Positions 50,221-59,171 are shown, counted from the stretch's first letter. The stretch: DNA of 64,000 nucleotides from Gemmatimonadales bacterium (GCA_007695225.1 REED01000045.1:1-64000); one strand, 5' to 3'. Numbers and translations: made by a program. The notes: generated from the sequence alone by a model not told the origin.

Positions 50221-52208
50221 GCGTAGTTCTGGATGTCCGGGGCCTGAAGAAGTCCTACGGGGCGCAGGTTCTCTTCCAGGGAGTGGAGTTCTCCATCGCC
50301 GACGGGGAGAAGGTGGGACTCATCGGGAGGAACGGCACGGGGAAGTCCACGCTCTTCCGGGTCCTTGCGGGGGAGGAGAGCCCTGACGAGGGGACCCTCG
50401 CCCTCCGCCGGGGCATCCGGGTGGGATACCTCTCCCAGGATCCGGAATTCGACCCGGACCGGAGCATCTTCGAGTCGGTGGGGGCCGCCCGGGAGGAGCT
50501 CCAGGAGGTGCTGGAGGGGTATCGGAAGGTGACCCAGGCCCTCTCTGGAGTCTCGAGCGTCCCCGGAGCCAACGGAAGTGGTGCGATCGATGGATCCCCT
50601 CCAGGGGAGTCGGAGACCATCGCACTCCTGGAACGCCAGGGCCGGCTCTCCGCCCGCATCGACGAGCTTGAGGGATGGGACTGGCAGCATCGGGTGGAGA
50701 CCATCCTCACCCGCCTCGGGATCGACGGGTGGGAGCGGTCCATGGGCGCCCTCTCCGGCGGTGAGCGCCGACGGGTGGCCCTGGCCCAGACCCTCCTCAC
50801 CGATCCGGACCTCCTCCTCTTGGACGAGCCCACCAACCACCTGGACGCCGACACCGTCCTCTGGTTGGAGGAGACCCTCTATGACTTCCCGGGAGCCGCC
50901 CTGATCATCACCCATGACCGGTACTTCCTGGACCGGGTGGTGGATCGGATGCTGGAACTCTCTGCCACCGGGCTGGCCGCCTTCGAGGGGGGGTACACCG
51001 AGTATCTGGAGGAGCGGACTGCCCGAGAGGAACGGCTCCGGGTGGAGGAGGGGAAGCGGCTCAAGCTCCTGGAGAAGGAATTGGCCTGGGCCCGCCGTTC
51101 CCCGCCGGCTCGCACCGGGAAGCAGAAAGCCCGCCGAGCCCGGGCCTGGGAGATGGCCGGTGCCCAGCAGGAGCGGGACCGCACCCGGCTTCGGGAGGTG
51201 GAGATGGAGGTCCAGGCCTCGCCTCGCCTGGGCCGGACCGTCCTGGAGGCCCGGGGGATCCAGAAGCGCTATGGGGACCGGGTCATCCTCCGGGATTTCT
51301 CGGACCGCCTCCAGGCCGGGGAGCGGGTGGGGATCGTGGGGCCCAACGGGGCGGGAAAGACGACGCTCCTGCGGATCCTGATGGGAGAGGAAGCGCCGGA
51401 TGCCGGGGAGGTGATCCTGGGGGAGAACACCCGGATCGCCTATCTGGACCAGCTCCGGGAACTCGACCCCGAACTCTCGGTGGCCCGAGCGGTGTCGGCG
51501 CAGGACTGGGTCGAGCTGGGGGGACGCAAGATCCACCTCCGGGCCTACCTGGACCGCTTCCTCTTTCCGCCCCACGTCCAGGAGCAGAAGGTCCGGTCAC
51601 TCTCCGGAGGGGAGCGGAACCGCATCCTCCTGGCCCGCCTCTTCCTCCAGGAGGCCAACCTCCTGGTCCTGGACGAGCCCACCAACGACCTGGACCTGGA
51701 CACGCTGCAGGTACTGGAGGAGCGGATCGAGGAGTTTCCCGGGTGCATCCTCCTGGTGACCCATGACCGGTTCCTCCTGGACAAGGTGGCCACCTCCCTC
51801 CTGGTCTTCGAGGGGGAGGGGAAGGTCTTCCGCCACCATGGAAGCTGGGATCACTACCTTGGCCGCCGCGATGTGGAACGGGCCGAGGCGGAACGGAAGC
51901 GGAAGGAGGAGGACCGGGTCCGGAGGGAGGCCCGGGCCGAGGCGGCCCGGAGCCAGGCCCGGGAGGCCCGCTCCGGAGAGGGCAAGCTTACCTATCGGGA
52001 GCAACGGGAACTGCAGGGAATGGAGCAGCGCCTGGCGGTGCTGGAAGAGGAGAAGGAGACCCTGGGCGCTCGCCTGGCCGATCCCCAGCTCTACCAAGGG
52101 GAGGGGGGCGAGGAGGTGGCCCGCCTCTCGGAGCGCTTCCGGGAGACGGAGGCCGAGCTGACACGCCTCTACGAGCGCTGGATGGAGCTGGAGGAGCGGG
52201 GGGGATAG
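50217..52208 (+). CDS. ABC-F family ATPase (Uup-like)
   Basis: This 663-residue cytosolic protein has two ABC ATPase domains and no membrane segment. First domain: Walker A GRNGTGKST, signature LSGGERRRVALAQ, Walker B LLLLDEPTNHLD. The linker (about 240-330) is highly charged, as in proteins that reach into the ribosomal E site. Second domain: GPNGAGKTT, LSGGERNRILLAR, LLVLDEPTNDLDLDTL. The C-terminal coiled coil (about 560-655) resembles the DNA-binding/CTD of Uup. ABC-F factors act on stalled ribosomes. It is coupled to sppA by a four-base overlap. Confidence 0.92.
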   Translation: MSVVLDVRGLKKSYGAQVLFQGVEFSIADGEKVGLIGRNGTGKSTLFRVLAGEESPDEGTLALRRGIRVGYLSQDPEFDPDRSIFESVGAAREELQEVLEGYRKVTQALSGVSSVPGANGSGAIDGSPPGESETIALLERQGRLSARIDELEGWDWQHRVETILTRLGIDGWERSMGALSGGERRRVALAQTLLTDPDLLLLDEPTNHLDADTVLWLEETLYDFPGAALIITHDRYFLDRVVDRMLELSATGLAAFEGGYTEYLEERTAREERLRVEEGKRLKLLEKELAWARRSPPARTGKQKARRARAWEMAGAQQERDRTRLREVEMEVQASPRLGRTVLEARGIQKRYGDRVILRDFSDRLQAGERVGIVGPNGAGKTTLLRILMGEEAPDAGEVILGENTRIAYLDQLRELDPELSVARAVSAQDWVELGGRKIHLRAYLDRFLFPPHVQEQKVRSLSGGERNRILLARLFLQEANLLVLDEPTNDLDLDTLQVLEERIEEFPGCILLVTHDRFLLDKVATSLLVFEGEGKVFRHHGSWDHYLGRRDVERAEAERKRKEEDRVRREARAEAARSQAREARSGEGKLTYREQRELQGMEQRLAVLEEEKETLGARLADPQLYQGEGGEEVARLSERFRETEAELTRLYERWMELEERGG

Positions 52209-52211
52209 CTT

Positions 52212-52244
52212 GCCGGGGGATCCGCGGGGGAAATGGTCCCCGGC
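52212..52244 (+). terminator. Terminator-like hairpin after the ABC-F gene
   Basis: GCCGGGG (52212-52218) and CCCCGGC (52238-52244) can pair across a 19-base loop directly after the stop codon. There is no T-run, so this is only a candidate transcript end. Confidence 0.35.
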
Positions 52245-52346
52245 ACCCGGCGGTGCCCAGGGTCGCCCATAATAGATGGCCCGGGGGTGCCCGGGGGGCA
52301 GCGGGGGATCTATCTTTCGCGGCAGCACCGGAGACGGAGGGGACGA

Positions 52347-52523
52347 ATGAATCACGACGACCCAGGATCAGAGGGCCCCATGGCACAGGCGTCAGGAAGC
52401 TTCTTCGACTGGATCCGTAATGTGCGGATCAGCCATCGATCCCTCCTCTTCTTCCTCGCCTTCCTGGCCGGACTCTGGGTGCTCTTCACCTACACCGACC
52501 TCTGGTACCGCCTCTTCCCCTGA
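52347..52523 (+). CDS. Small single-pass membrane protein
   Basis: This 58-residue protein has a hydrophilic N-terminus containing FFDWIRNVRISHRS, one hydrophobic helix (about residues 33-49) and an aromatic end (YTDLWYRLFP). GGAGG lies about nine bases upstream of the ATG, which supports real translation. I do not recognise a family. It is 52 bases upstream of the DUF420 gene and may be co-expressed. Confidence 0.55.
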   Translation: MNHDDPGSEGPMAQASGSFFDWIRNVRISHRSLLFFLAFLAGLWVLFTYTDLWYRLFP

Positions 52524-52575
52524 CGGAGGCGGGCCTGACTTCAGCCGGATTCACCTCAGCCGGATCCGCCGTCTC

Positions 52576-53178
52576 ATGGGCTCATCCCCCCCCGGAACTC
52601 CTGGCACTTCCCCCCGGTCCCTTCCCGCTCCGTCCGAATCCCTGCGGGGACTGAGCGAGCGGGCCCTGGCCTGGATCGTCTACTCCCTCACGGCAGTGGT
52701 GTGCGGGCTCGTGGTCGTGCTCATCACCTTCCGGCAGGTGCTGGTGATCGAGGGACTGAACGTGGCGCCCCTCCCCGCCTTCCATGCGATCCTGAACGGG
52801 ACCTGCGCCCTTCTCCTGATTCTGGGGGTGATCCTGATCCGGAAGGGTCGGGTGGCGGCCCACCGCACCGCCATGGTGGGGGCTTTTGCGCTTTCGGCGG
52901 TGTTTCTCATCTCCTACGTGATCTACCACTCCCAGTCCCCGGGGGCCCACTTCGGTGGAGAGGGATGGGTCCGGCCGGTCTACTTCTTCATCCTCATCAG
53001 CCACATCACCCTGGCGCCGGTGGTCCTTCCCCTGGCCCTCTACACCGTGGTCCGGGCCTTCCGGGCCGAGTTCGGGCGGCACCGCCGCATCGCACGATGG
53101 ACCTTCCCCGTCTGGCTCTACGTGGCGGTCACCGGGGTGGCGGTCTACCTCATGATGGCGCCCTACTACGTCTTCTGA
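52576..53178 (+). CDS. DUF420 membrane protein
   Basis: This 200-residue protein has five hydrophobic helices from about residue 38 onwards. It shows the DUF420 blocks LPAFHAILNGTCALLLILGVILIRKGRVAAHRTAM and HSQSPGAHFGGEGWVRPVYFFILISHITLA, with conserved histidines (in PLPAFHA, VAAHR, ISHIT) spaced as heme or copper ligands would be. DUF420 includes CtaM, required for cytochrome oxidase maturation in Staphylococcus. No oxidase genes lie in this window. An ATG at 52576 is used; the frame is open to 52420. Confidence 0.8.
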   Translation: MGSSPPGTPGTSPRSLPAPSESLRGLSERALAWIVYSLTAVVCGLVVVLITFRQVLVIEGLNVAPLPAFHAILNGTCALLLILGVILIRKGRVAAHRTAMVGAFALSAVFLISYVIYHSQSPGAHFGGEGWVRPVYFFILISHITLAPVVLPLALYTVVRAFRAEFGRHRRIARWTFPVWLYVAVTGVAVYLMMAPYYVF

Positions 53179-53279
53179 GGGGTCTGAGGGTTTCGACGGT
53201 TCGGATCCCTTGCGACCGGGTGCGCTTCCCGGGGTTCAGGGGGTTCCGGAGGTCGTGAAGCCCCCTTCCTCGTGGCTTT

Positions 53280-53903
53280 TCAGGTGCCCTCGTATCCCCA
53301 CGGCGGCGGCGGCGGATCCACTTCCTGGGTGAGATCGAATTCGAAGGTGGCCCTGGGCTCGCCGTGCCGCGTCAGGTGGTAGATGAACCGCTCCCCGGGA
53401 ACCAGCGTCATGTTCCAGACATTGGTGGCGGCCTCGGGAAGGAGCTCTGCGGTGAAGGCGTCGGCGGGAAAGCTCTGTTCCAGGGGTGTGCCGGGTGAGG
53501 TGGTATCCCCGCCGTACTGGGTCACCGGGTCGTCGCTCCCATCCTCCAGCCGGTGGTCATGCTTCAGCCGCAGTCCGTCTTCGGTGCGGGTGATGATCCA
53601 GGTCCGGGAACGATTCTCTCCCGCGTGGAGGGGAATCTGGATCTCGTCCTCGTCACACCGACGGATGTGCATGATCAGCCCGTCGTCGAAGTCATCGGAC
53701 GAAGCCAGGGTGGCCTCGCCGGCGAAGGCCCGGCCGCAGAGGGCGGCCAGGTTCGCCAGGAAGGCGTCCTGGGGATGGACCGCCTCCGCAGCCTCCATGG
53801 GCGCATCTGCCGGGGGATCCACGTCTCCGTTGCCGCACGCGCCGACCATGAGGGCCAGGCCCAGGGCGAGGAAGGGCGCGGGGATTCGCGTCGAGAGGGG
53901 CAT
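53280..53903 (-). CDS. Lipoprotein of unknown function
   Basis: This 207-residue protein has a lipoprotein signal (LALGLALMVGACG). The mature part has an acidic linker and then a domain with Cys residues in ALCGRAFAGE and IRRCDEDEI, followed by RTWIITRTEDGLRLKHDHRLEDG and FIYHLTRHGEPRATFEFDLTQ. The RTEDGLRLKHDHR block with several His and Asp looks conserved, but I cannot name the family. The start is set by the signal peptide; the frame extends upstream to 54152 without coding character. Confidence 0.6.
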   Translation of the reverse strand: MPLSTRIPAPFLALGLALMVGACGNGDVDPPADAPMEAAEAVHPQDAFLANLAALCGRAFAGEATLASSDDFDDGLIMHIRRCDEDEIQIPLHAGENRSRTWIITRTEDGLRLKHDHRLEDGSDDPVTQYGGDTTSPGTPLEQSFPADAFTAELLPEAATNVWNMTLVPGERFIYHLTRHGEPRATFEFDLTQEVDPPPPPWGYEGT

Positions 53904-54290
53904 TCTGGACTCCGGTTCTGAAAGAGGTCGGCGCGGGAGCTCCGGACCCGAGGTTTCGATCCGGACCGCTGGGTCCTCGCCTCGGACAGCACCTTGATCC
54001 GCGATGAGGTCCACGCCTGAACCGTCATGGTGGGGCGTGGGGACGGGAGCGTCAAGAACGGACGAGGTGCCTGGAAGGCTCCGCGGGAAATCGCATGGCG
54101 CCCCCACTCCTTCCGCCCAACTGCGTATCCTGGGATCACGTACATGGGGCAAAGCTCAGCCACGGGGACAGAACTTCGGCCTAATGGGATGGGAAGCCCG
54201 ATGTCCAATCGCGATCATCGCTACGGTCCGGGCTCGACCCTGAACCCACCACCGGCCCGATTCTCCCATGGTCGGGGTCCCTCCATCCAT
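53904..54290. other. Gene-free stretch and left edge of the foreign island
   Basis: No gene is visible. The base composition begins to change near 54130-54290, where codon bias of the following reading frames also changes, so the left boundary of the acquired region probably lies here. CATGTTATGCTTACC (near 54290) is the only promoter-like A+T patch. Confidence 0.35.
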
Positions 54291-54387
54291 GTTATGCTTA
54301 CCATGCAGGAGCGTCCGCACCTCTCGCTTCGGAGAGCCGGAAGCTCTCACCCTATTGATCAATGGACACGCCAGCGCCCCGGCCAGC

Positions 54388-54462
54388 ATGACCGACCTGA
54401 AGCTTCTGGACCAGGTTCGCGTGGCGCTTCGGACGAGACGCTACAGCCCCTCGACCCTCACT
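54388..54462 (+). pseudogene. Remnant of a tyrosine recombinase (integrase) N-terminus
   Basis: The first 25 codons from ATG 54388 read MTDLKLLDQVRVALRTRRYS and PST, which is the start of the SAM-like core-binding domain of phage/integron-type integrases. The similarity stops abruptly and no catalytic domain (R...HxxR...Y) follows. IS91-family elements often have such an integrase upstream of the transposase, so this is probably part of the same decayed element. Confidence 0.6.
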
Positions 54463-54490
54463 CCTGGGCCAACGGCGTTCCCAATCTTGG

Positions 54491-54817
54491 GTGGCGCCTG
54501 GCTGCATTCTGACGAGGGCATGCAGCACGGACAGCGGGCATGATCGGTTCCTGGCCTTCTCCTGCAAAGGTCGCGGGGTATGCCCGTCCTGCAACACCCG
54601 ACGCATGGCGGAGGTGGCGGCGCCCCTGACCGACGAGGTACCCCCGCACTACCACGTGCTGGCCCTCGATGGGGTGGTCTCCGGGGACATCGAGCGCGGG
54701 GTCCGGTTTCGCGAGGCCACCGGACTCGAGGCCCCAGATGCGCACTCCTTCATCACCTTGCCCCCCACCGTGGAGCGTATCCTCGTCCATCTCGACCTCC
54801 CACATCTTCCTCTACAC
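54491..54817 (+). pseudogene. IS91-family transposase, 5' remnant
   Basis: This frame carries the zinc-binding region of IS91 (Y2) transposases, GHDRFLAFSCKGRGVCPSC followed by RRMAE, then jumps to HYHVLALDGV, which belongs much later in the protein; the segment between has been deleted. It continues in frame into the following lipoprotein gene, giving a 306-codon chimeric frame that is unlikely to be made as such. The 3' part of the same transposase is found at 55442-55883, beyond the inserted gene. Confidence 0.8.
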
Positions 54818-54844
54818 ATGGGTGGACTATTGATCATCGGCCGG

Positions 54845-55411
54845 ATGCGACGGCTTGCCGCCATCCTGATGCTGCCCTGGATAGCGGCGTGTTATCCTGA
54901 CCTCCCATCGACCATGCTGGTGACCGACGAGGAATTGGACAAGTTCGCCCAGCAATATGCCGGCTGGGCTGCCGGCATCGAGCAGCAGGCCCGCCAGGAA
55001 GGCCAAGCCTTGTCGCCGCGGATGATCGAAATTGCCCATGAAATGGGGCTGAGCCAGCCCGAATCGTTGCGCATTCTAATCAAAGAGGAGATCCCGTTCC
55101 CCCACGAAGACGACTTTCTGCGCGAGATCGGCCTCCGCCTGGGCCTCATCGGTCCCGGGATCGTAGGCAATGCCCAGATTTTCGGGGAGATGGTCCTGAG
55201 CCGTGCGGAGTTCGCCCACTCCATCCCCAAGATGGCCCATGAACTGATGCATGTCCGGCAGGTGCAGGAGGCCGGCGGTTTCGAGCCCTTCCTGCGAAAA
55301 TACCTGCGGGAAGTGCTCACCTCAGGGTACAGCCAGGCCCCGTATGAGATCGAAGCCTATGCCATCAACGAACGCTATGCTGAGGCCGGTGACGCCCTGG
55401 CCGCCCCCTGA
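54845..55411 (+). CDS. Lipoprotein with HExxH metalloprotease motif
   Basis: This 188-residue protein has a lipobox (MLPWIAAC, Cys near residue 16). It is mostly helical and carries HELMHVRQ near residue 140, a zinc-metalloprotease HExxH motif, followed after about 35 residues by EIEAYAINERYAE, which may supply the third ligand (Glu). The pattern is similar to DUF4157-like peptidases, but the family is unknown to me. Codon use differs from the host and resembles the rest of the island. It lies between two halves of an IS91 transposase, either inserted there or captured. Alternative start: ATG 54818. Confidence 0.6.
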   Translation: MRRLAAILMLPWIAACYPDLPSTMLVTDEELDKFAQQYAGWAAGIEQQARQEGQALSPRMIEIAHEMGLSQPESLRILIKEEIPFPHEDDFLREIGLRLGLIGPGIVGNAQIFGEMVLSRAEFAHSIPKMAHELMHVRQVQEAGGFEPFLRKYLREVLTSGYSQAPYEIEAYAINERYAEAGDALAAP

Positions 55412-55441
55412 TTCAGCACTCGCCGGACCTGCTCCGGCGAA

Positions 55442-55883
55442 TTGATTCGAGATTTCCCCTCATCTCCGGGCGGAACAGTGTGGGCCGAGGTTGACCTGGT
55501 CTACCGGCTCCCCGAGCCCGATGTGCACGGTCGCCAGGTGCTTCGCCCTACTCTCCTTGAGCTGCTCGGGCGACTGTTCCGCCTCGTTGCGCCACCCCGC
55601 ATCCATCGGCATCGCGACCACGGAGTCCTGGCTCCCAATGCACGCCTGAGATCCACGGTGGTCACGATCGGGCGGCCCCTGAACAACGATTTCCCGGTCG
55701 GTGTGAAACCTCCCCCGTAACCCGATCACCCGCCCCACCCCGTGGCTTCGCCGGACCGCTCCGATGGAGCTGGGGCGAAGCGGAACCCGGGCAACTACGC
55801 CCCCATCACGATCCAGTCGCATACTCTGGGCCCAGCTCCTGGCACGCATCTTCGAGGTGCTCCCTCTTCCATGCCCCGTGTGT
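55442..55883 (+). pseudogene. IS91-family transposase, 3' remnant
   Basis: Frame one (about 55478-55661) encodes LVYRLPEPDVHGRQVLRPTL, then LELLGRLFRLVAPPRIHRHR and DHGVLAPNARLRSTVV, the typical late region of IS91 transposases. After a frameshift, the other frame (55815-55883) encodes WAQLLARIFEVLPLPCPVC, the C-terminal zinc-knuckle region. At least one frameshift plus the upstream deletion make this a dead gene. Confidence 0.8.
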
Positions 55884-56507
55884 CCCCCGCTCGTGGGCCT
55901 CCCCAGGCCGGGGCACCGACGCGAAGCGTTGGTCCGACCTCGATCGGCCCCTGGCCTTCGACCTCGCAGCTCGCGAGCCCATCCCGGAGCACGAGTTCGA
56001 TCAGTCCCCGCCTCACGACTGGGGCGCCTGAGGCACAGCGGCATGAGTCGTCCTCACCGCCGCCTCTCGGCCCGTCCCATCAGGCCGCCCTCCACCGCCC
56101 ATCGCACCATCCTCCGGGCCCCGATTCCCATGGCGCCATACCCACCTTCTCGCTTCGGTTGCTCGACGGCACTCCCCGGCCCACGAGGCCCGCGCCCTCA
56201 CCCCATATGCAGCCGCCTGCAGCTGCTTGGACGGCCAGAAGTCCCGCCTCAACTTGCTTTCCTTCCCAGAAAGCGTTTGGGTTTCCCAAACCTTGCCCAC
56301 TGCATGCAGCAGGGCATCGAGAGCATGTCCCTGAATCCGGATGCAGTGGTGGAGACCTGGATGTTCCTCGCCGGCGACGCGCAGTGACCTGGACCCCTCT
56401 GCCGCTGTCACAAGATTGAGTATCGCCCCTGCGCCGACGAGTCGTCGGGCGTGGCTCAAGGACTTGCGAACAGCCGTGTATCGGGGCTCAATGAGACGGT
56501 CATCTCG
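55884..56507. other. Degraded island sequence, no recognisable gene
   Basis: This 620-base stretch has long open frames in several directions only because of its high G+C content; none shows a recognisable protein. It probably holds the rest of the IS91 element and the promoter of the DUF1538 operon. CCGGATTCAG-type features or clear IS ends were not found by eye. Confidence 0.3.
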
Positions 56508-58226
56508 ATGGGACTCTCTGTGACCCCCCGCCCTCCCCAAACGCCTCGCCAGGCACCTGATCTCCTGCTGCTGTCGGCCACGGCCGAGCTGGACCGGCGA
56601 CAGCTGGTGGCTCTCGTGGCGCGCCGCGTCGGGCGCCTGCTGGCGGAACAACTGCGTCTGGTGGTCCCACTGGCAGCGTGGCTGCTGGGGTTCCAGTGGC
56701 TGGTGCTGCGCCAGGAGGTGATGGACCTGCCCTGGATACTGCTGGGCCTGGTCGCGGTGGTGGTGGGCCTCATGCTGTTCATGGAGGGGCTGCGCCTTGG
56801 ACTCATGCCCCTGGGTGAGACGCTCGGTCGCGAACTGCCGGCGCGAAGTACGCTCGGGCGCGTGCTGGGCGTGACCCTGGTGCTCGGCATCGGCGTCACC
56901 TTTGCAGAACCAGCGATCGCTGCCCTGCGGGCTGCGGCCGCGCTGATCGACGTCAACGAGACGCCCTATCTCTACGCGCTGCTGGAACTTTGGCGACTGC
57001 CGCTGATCCTGGCCGTGGGCGGCGGCGTCGGGCTGGCAGCGCTGCTCGGAACCCTGCGCCTGCTGCGAGGCTGGAGCCTGAAGCCGCTGATTCATCTTGC
57101 GTTGCTGCCGACCCTGACGCTGACCCTGGCGTTCGGACTGCACCCGGATCTGCAGCAGATCCTGGGCCTGGCCTGGGATTCCGGCGCCGTCACCACCGGG
57201 CCCGTGACCGTGCCCATCGTTCTGGCACTCGGGGTAGGCGTGGCTGGTGCCGTGGGCACCGGCAACAATCCCCTGGCGGGATTCGGTGTCGTCACCTTGG
57301 CGTCCCTGTTCCCGGTGCTGGCCGTGCTGCTGCTCGGACTGGCAGCGGTGCTGATGCTGGATCCCGTGGACATCCGGGCTGCGGCGGCCATCGTTGAGAC
57401 AGAGACAGTCAATACGGGCGGCGGGCTCGGTACGATCCTGGCGGAGGTCCTGGCGGCGCTGCAGGCGGTGGTGCCGCTGGTGCTGTTCCTGCTGCTGGTG
57501 CTGGTAGGGATGTTGCGCAGCCGCCTGCCGCGGCCTGGGGAAATCGCCTATGGCATCGGCCTGTGCGTACTCGGCATGGCGTTGTTCAAGATCGGCGTGG
57601 TGACGGGGCTTGCGGCCTTGGGCGAACAGGTGGGCAGCCTGCTGCCCACGGTGATCGTTGCCATGCCAGGCATCGAGGCGGAACCGCTCTACAGCCTGCT
57701 GCCGGGCGTCATGATGGTGCTGACGTTCGGCGCCGTGCTCGGCCTCGGCGCCACCATGGCCGAACCAGCCCTGAACGCTCTGGGCACCACTGTCGAGGAT
57801 CTCACCGATGGCGCGTTCCGCAACCGCACCCTGCGGATGGCGGTCTCCATCGGCGTCGCCGTGGGCGTGACGCTGGGCATCGTGAAGCTGCTGCTGCACC
57901 TGCCGCTGCCGTGGCTGCTGTTGCCCGGGTATGGTCTGGCTCTGGTGCTGACGTGGTTCTCGCGAGAGGATTTCGTCAATGTGGCCTGGGATTCGGCCGG
58001 CGTCACCACCGGACCGATCACCGTACCGCTGGTGATTGCCATGGGCCTGGGCTTGGGCGGTGCCGCAGGCGCGATGCAGGGTTTCGGGGTGCTGGCGCTG
58101 GCATCACTGGGCCCCATCATCAGCGTGCTGGCCACCGGGCTGTGGTCGCAATGGCAGTCCCGCCGACGCCCGCCACAAACAAGCCGACGCCCACCTCAAA
58201 CAACAGGGGAGCCAAGACAAACATGA
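56508..58226 (+). CDS. DUF1538 family membrane protein (duplicated)
   Basis: This 572-residue protein has about 14 hydrophobic helices arranged as two homologous halves. Each half has a GVTFAEPAI/GATMAEPAL block (near residues 125 and 415) and a later WDSGAVTTGPVTVPIVLALG / WDSAGVTTGPITVPLVIAMG block (near residues 220 and 495). These repeated motifs identify the DUF1538 family, predicted transporters of unknown substrate. Codons are strongly CTG and GGC biased, unlike the flanking host genes. The next gene starts in its stop codon (ATGA), and the two following genes are PII-like. GTG 56451 is an alternative start. Confidence 0.85.
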   Translation: MGLSVTPRPPQTPRQAPDLLLLSATAELDRRQLVALVARRVGRLLAEQLRLVVPLAAWLLGFQWLVLRQEVMDLPWILLGLVAVVVGLMLFMEGLRLGLMPLGETLGRELPARSTLGRVLGVTLVLGIGVTFAEPAIAALRAAAALIDVNETPYLYALLELWRLPLILAVGGGVGLAALLGTLRLLRGWSLKPLIHLALLPTLTLTLAFGLHPDLQQILGLAWDSGAVTTGPVTVPIVLALGVGVAGAVGTGNNPLAGFGVVTLASLFPVLAVLLLGLAAVLMLDPVDIRAAAAIVETETVNTGGGLGTILAEVLAALQAVVPLVLFLLLVLVGMLRSRLPRPGEIAYGIGLCVLGMALFKIGVVTGLAALGEQVGSLLPTVIVAMPGIEAEPLYSLLPGVMMVLTFGAVLGLGATMAEPALNALGTTVEDLTDGAFRNRTLRMAVSIGVAVGVTLGIVKLLLHLPLPWLLLPGYGLALVLTWFSREDFVNVAWDSAGVTTGPITVPLVIAMGLGLGGAAGAMQGFGVLALASLGPIISVLATGLWSQWQSRRRPPQTSRRPPQTTGEPRQT

Positions 58227-58582
58227 AAGCCGGCAGTTTGATGGTTCGGGAAGATGTCGTACTCATCACCGCGGTGGTCCAGCGTGGGCTCGGCGACGGC
58301 GTGGTCGAGGCCGCAGTGGGCGCGGGGGCGAACGGGGGTACCGTCTGCTACGGTAGCGGCGTGGGCAATCGCGAGCGGCTGGGCGTTTTGGCCCTGGCCC
58401 TGGATGTCGATCAGGAGATCGTCTACGTCCTCGTGCCTCGAGAACTGGAAACGGCGGTATTCACGACCATGGCCGAGGCAGAAGGCATGGGTCGACCGGG
58501 ACGGGGCATGCTGTTCACCACCCCGGTGGAGCGCCTGGCTGCCTACGGCCACAGCGCTGCAGCCGAAAAGGATGAGCCGTGA
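58223..58582 (+). CDS. PII-like protein 1 of the DUF1538 operon
   Basis: This 119-residue protein has the ferredoxin-like layout of PII signal proteins: strand LITAVVQRGLGDGVVEAAVG, a loop with GANGGTVCYGSGVGNR in place of the T-loop, strand EIVYVLVPRELETAVFTTMAE, and the GRPGRGMLFTTPVERL end that forms the nucleotide site in GlnB. The uridylylated Tyr of GlnB is not present. The coupled start (ATGA) and the operon suggest that it senses a nucleotide or metabolite and gates the DUF1538 protein, as GlnK does for AmtB. Confidence 0.7.
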   Translation: MKAGSLMVREDVVLITAVVQRGLGDGVVEAAVGAGANGGTVCYGSGVGNRERLGVLALALDVDQEIVYVLVPRELETAVFTTMAEAEGMGRPGRGMLFTTPVERLAAYGHSAAAEKDEP

Positions 58583-58902
58583 CCGCGCGCGATGAACGGC
58601 TCATCACGGCGATACTGCCGGATGATGTTGATACTATCGAACTGGCCGCGGCGCTGCAGCGCGAAACGGGCATTGTTACGACGTTTCGGCACAGTGCCAG
58701 GGGTGTGGGCCGGACCACGCGCAGGCTGGGACGCGCACCGCTGATACCGGAACGCCGCAATGTCTTTTTCGTGGTCGTCACAAGCGAGCGTGCCGAGAGC
58801 GTATTCACCTGGCTGCTCGAAGCGGCTCGCGTAAACCGCCACGGGGGTGGCCTGGTGTTCGAGCGGCGCCTGGGCCAGACGCTGATCGGGCGACAGGATT
58901 GA
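58579..58902 (+). CDS. PII-like protein 2 of the DUF1538 operon
   Basis: This 107-residue protein starts at a GTG overlapping the preceding stop (GTGA). It shows LITAILPDDVDTIELAAALQ, a basic central loop (RHSARGVGRTTRRLGRAP), FFVVVTSERAESVFTWLLEAA and a late RHGGGLVFERRLG, the same strand-helix-strand order as the previous protein but with a different loop. It is probably a paralogue, perhaps forming heteromers with it. Confidence 0.65.
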   Translation: MTARDERLITAILPDDVDTIELAAALQRETGIVTTFRHSARGVGRTTRRLGRAPLIPERRNVFFVVVTSERAESVFTWLLEAARVNRHGGGLVFERRLGQTLIGRQD

Positions 58903-58932
58903 CGGGAAGGGGGGGACTGCCCGGACGGGGAT

Positions 58933-59169
58933 TCAGTCGGCCTGCAACTCGTTCACTTCAAGGACAAAGTCCACCAACTCACGGTTGAAGCGCTCCGGCT
59001 CTTCGGCAAACGGTGAGTGGCCGGATTCGCTGTAGGCATGGATCAGCGCCCGGCTGCCCTGGGATTCCAGCTGCGCTGCAAGCTCGTGCGCAGCCCCCTC
59101 GGGCGTGCTGCCATCCTTGCCTCCGACGACAAGCAGTACCGTCTCCTCGATGCGCGAAACCACGTCAGC
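58933..59169 (-). pseudogene. 3' fragment of an alpha/beta hydrolase gene
   Basis: The last 78 codons of a hydrolase remain: IEETVLLVVGGKDGSTP (the Asp-bearing strand), then YSESGHSPFAEEPERFNREL (catalytic His). The nucleophile half is missing, and the fragment begins three bases away from the tRNA-Asn terminator. It is the right edge of the acquired region. Confidence 0.75.
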
Positions 59170-59171
59170 AC

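Noticed and set aside
54230-54250. GGGCTCGACC followed by CTGAACC, resembling the T-arm of tRNA-Asn, as a left attachment site of the island
   Set aside because: Only about 12 of 17 positions match after adding a gap, and the rest of the tRNA 3' end is missing. It is within chance for this composition.
54491-55411. A single 306-residue protein combining transposase and metalloprotease sequence
   Set aside because: The first 109 codons are a deleted IS91 fragment and a lipoprotein signal peptide begins internally at 54845, so the long frame is a chance in-frame junction.
56013-57899. A 628-codon minus-strand frame rich in Gln and His
   Set aside because: It is the antisense of the DUF1538 gene; its Gln/His bias follows from CTG/GTG codons on the other strand, and it shows no domain.
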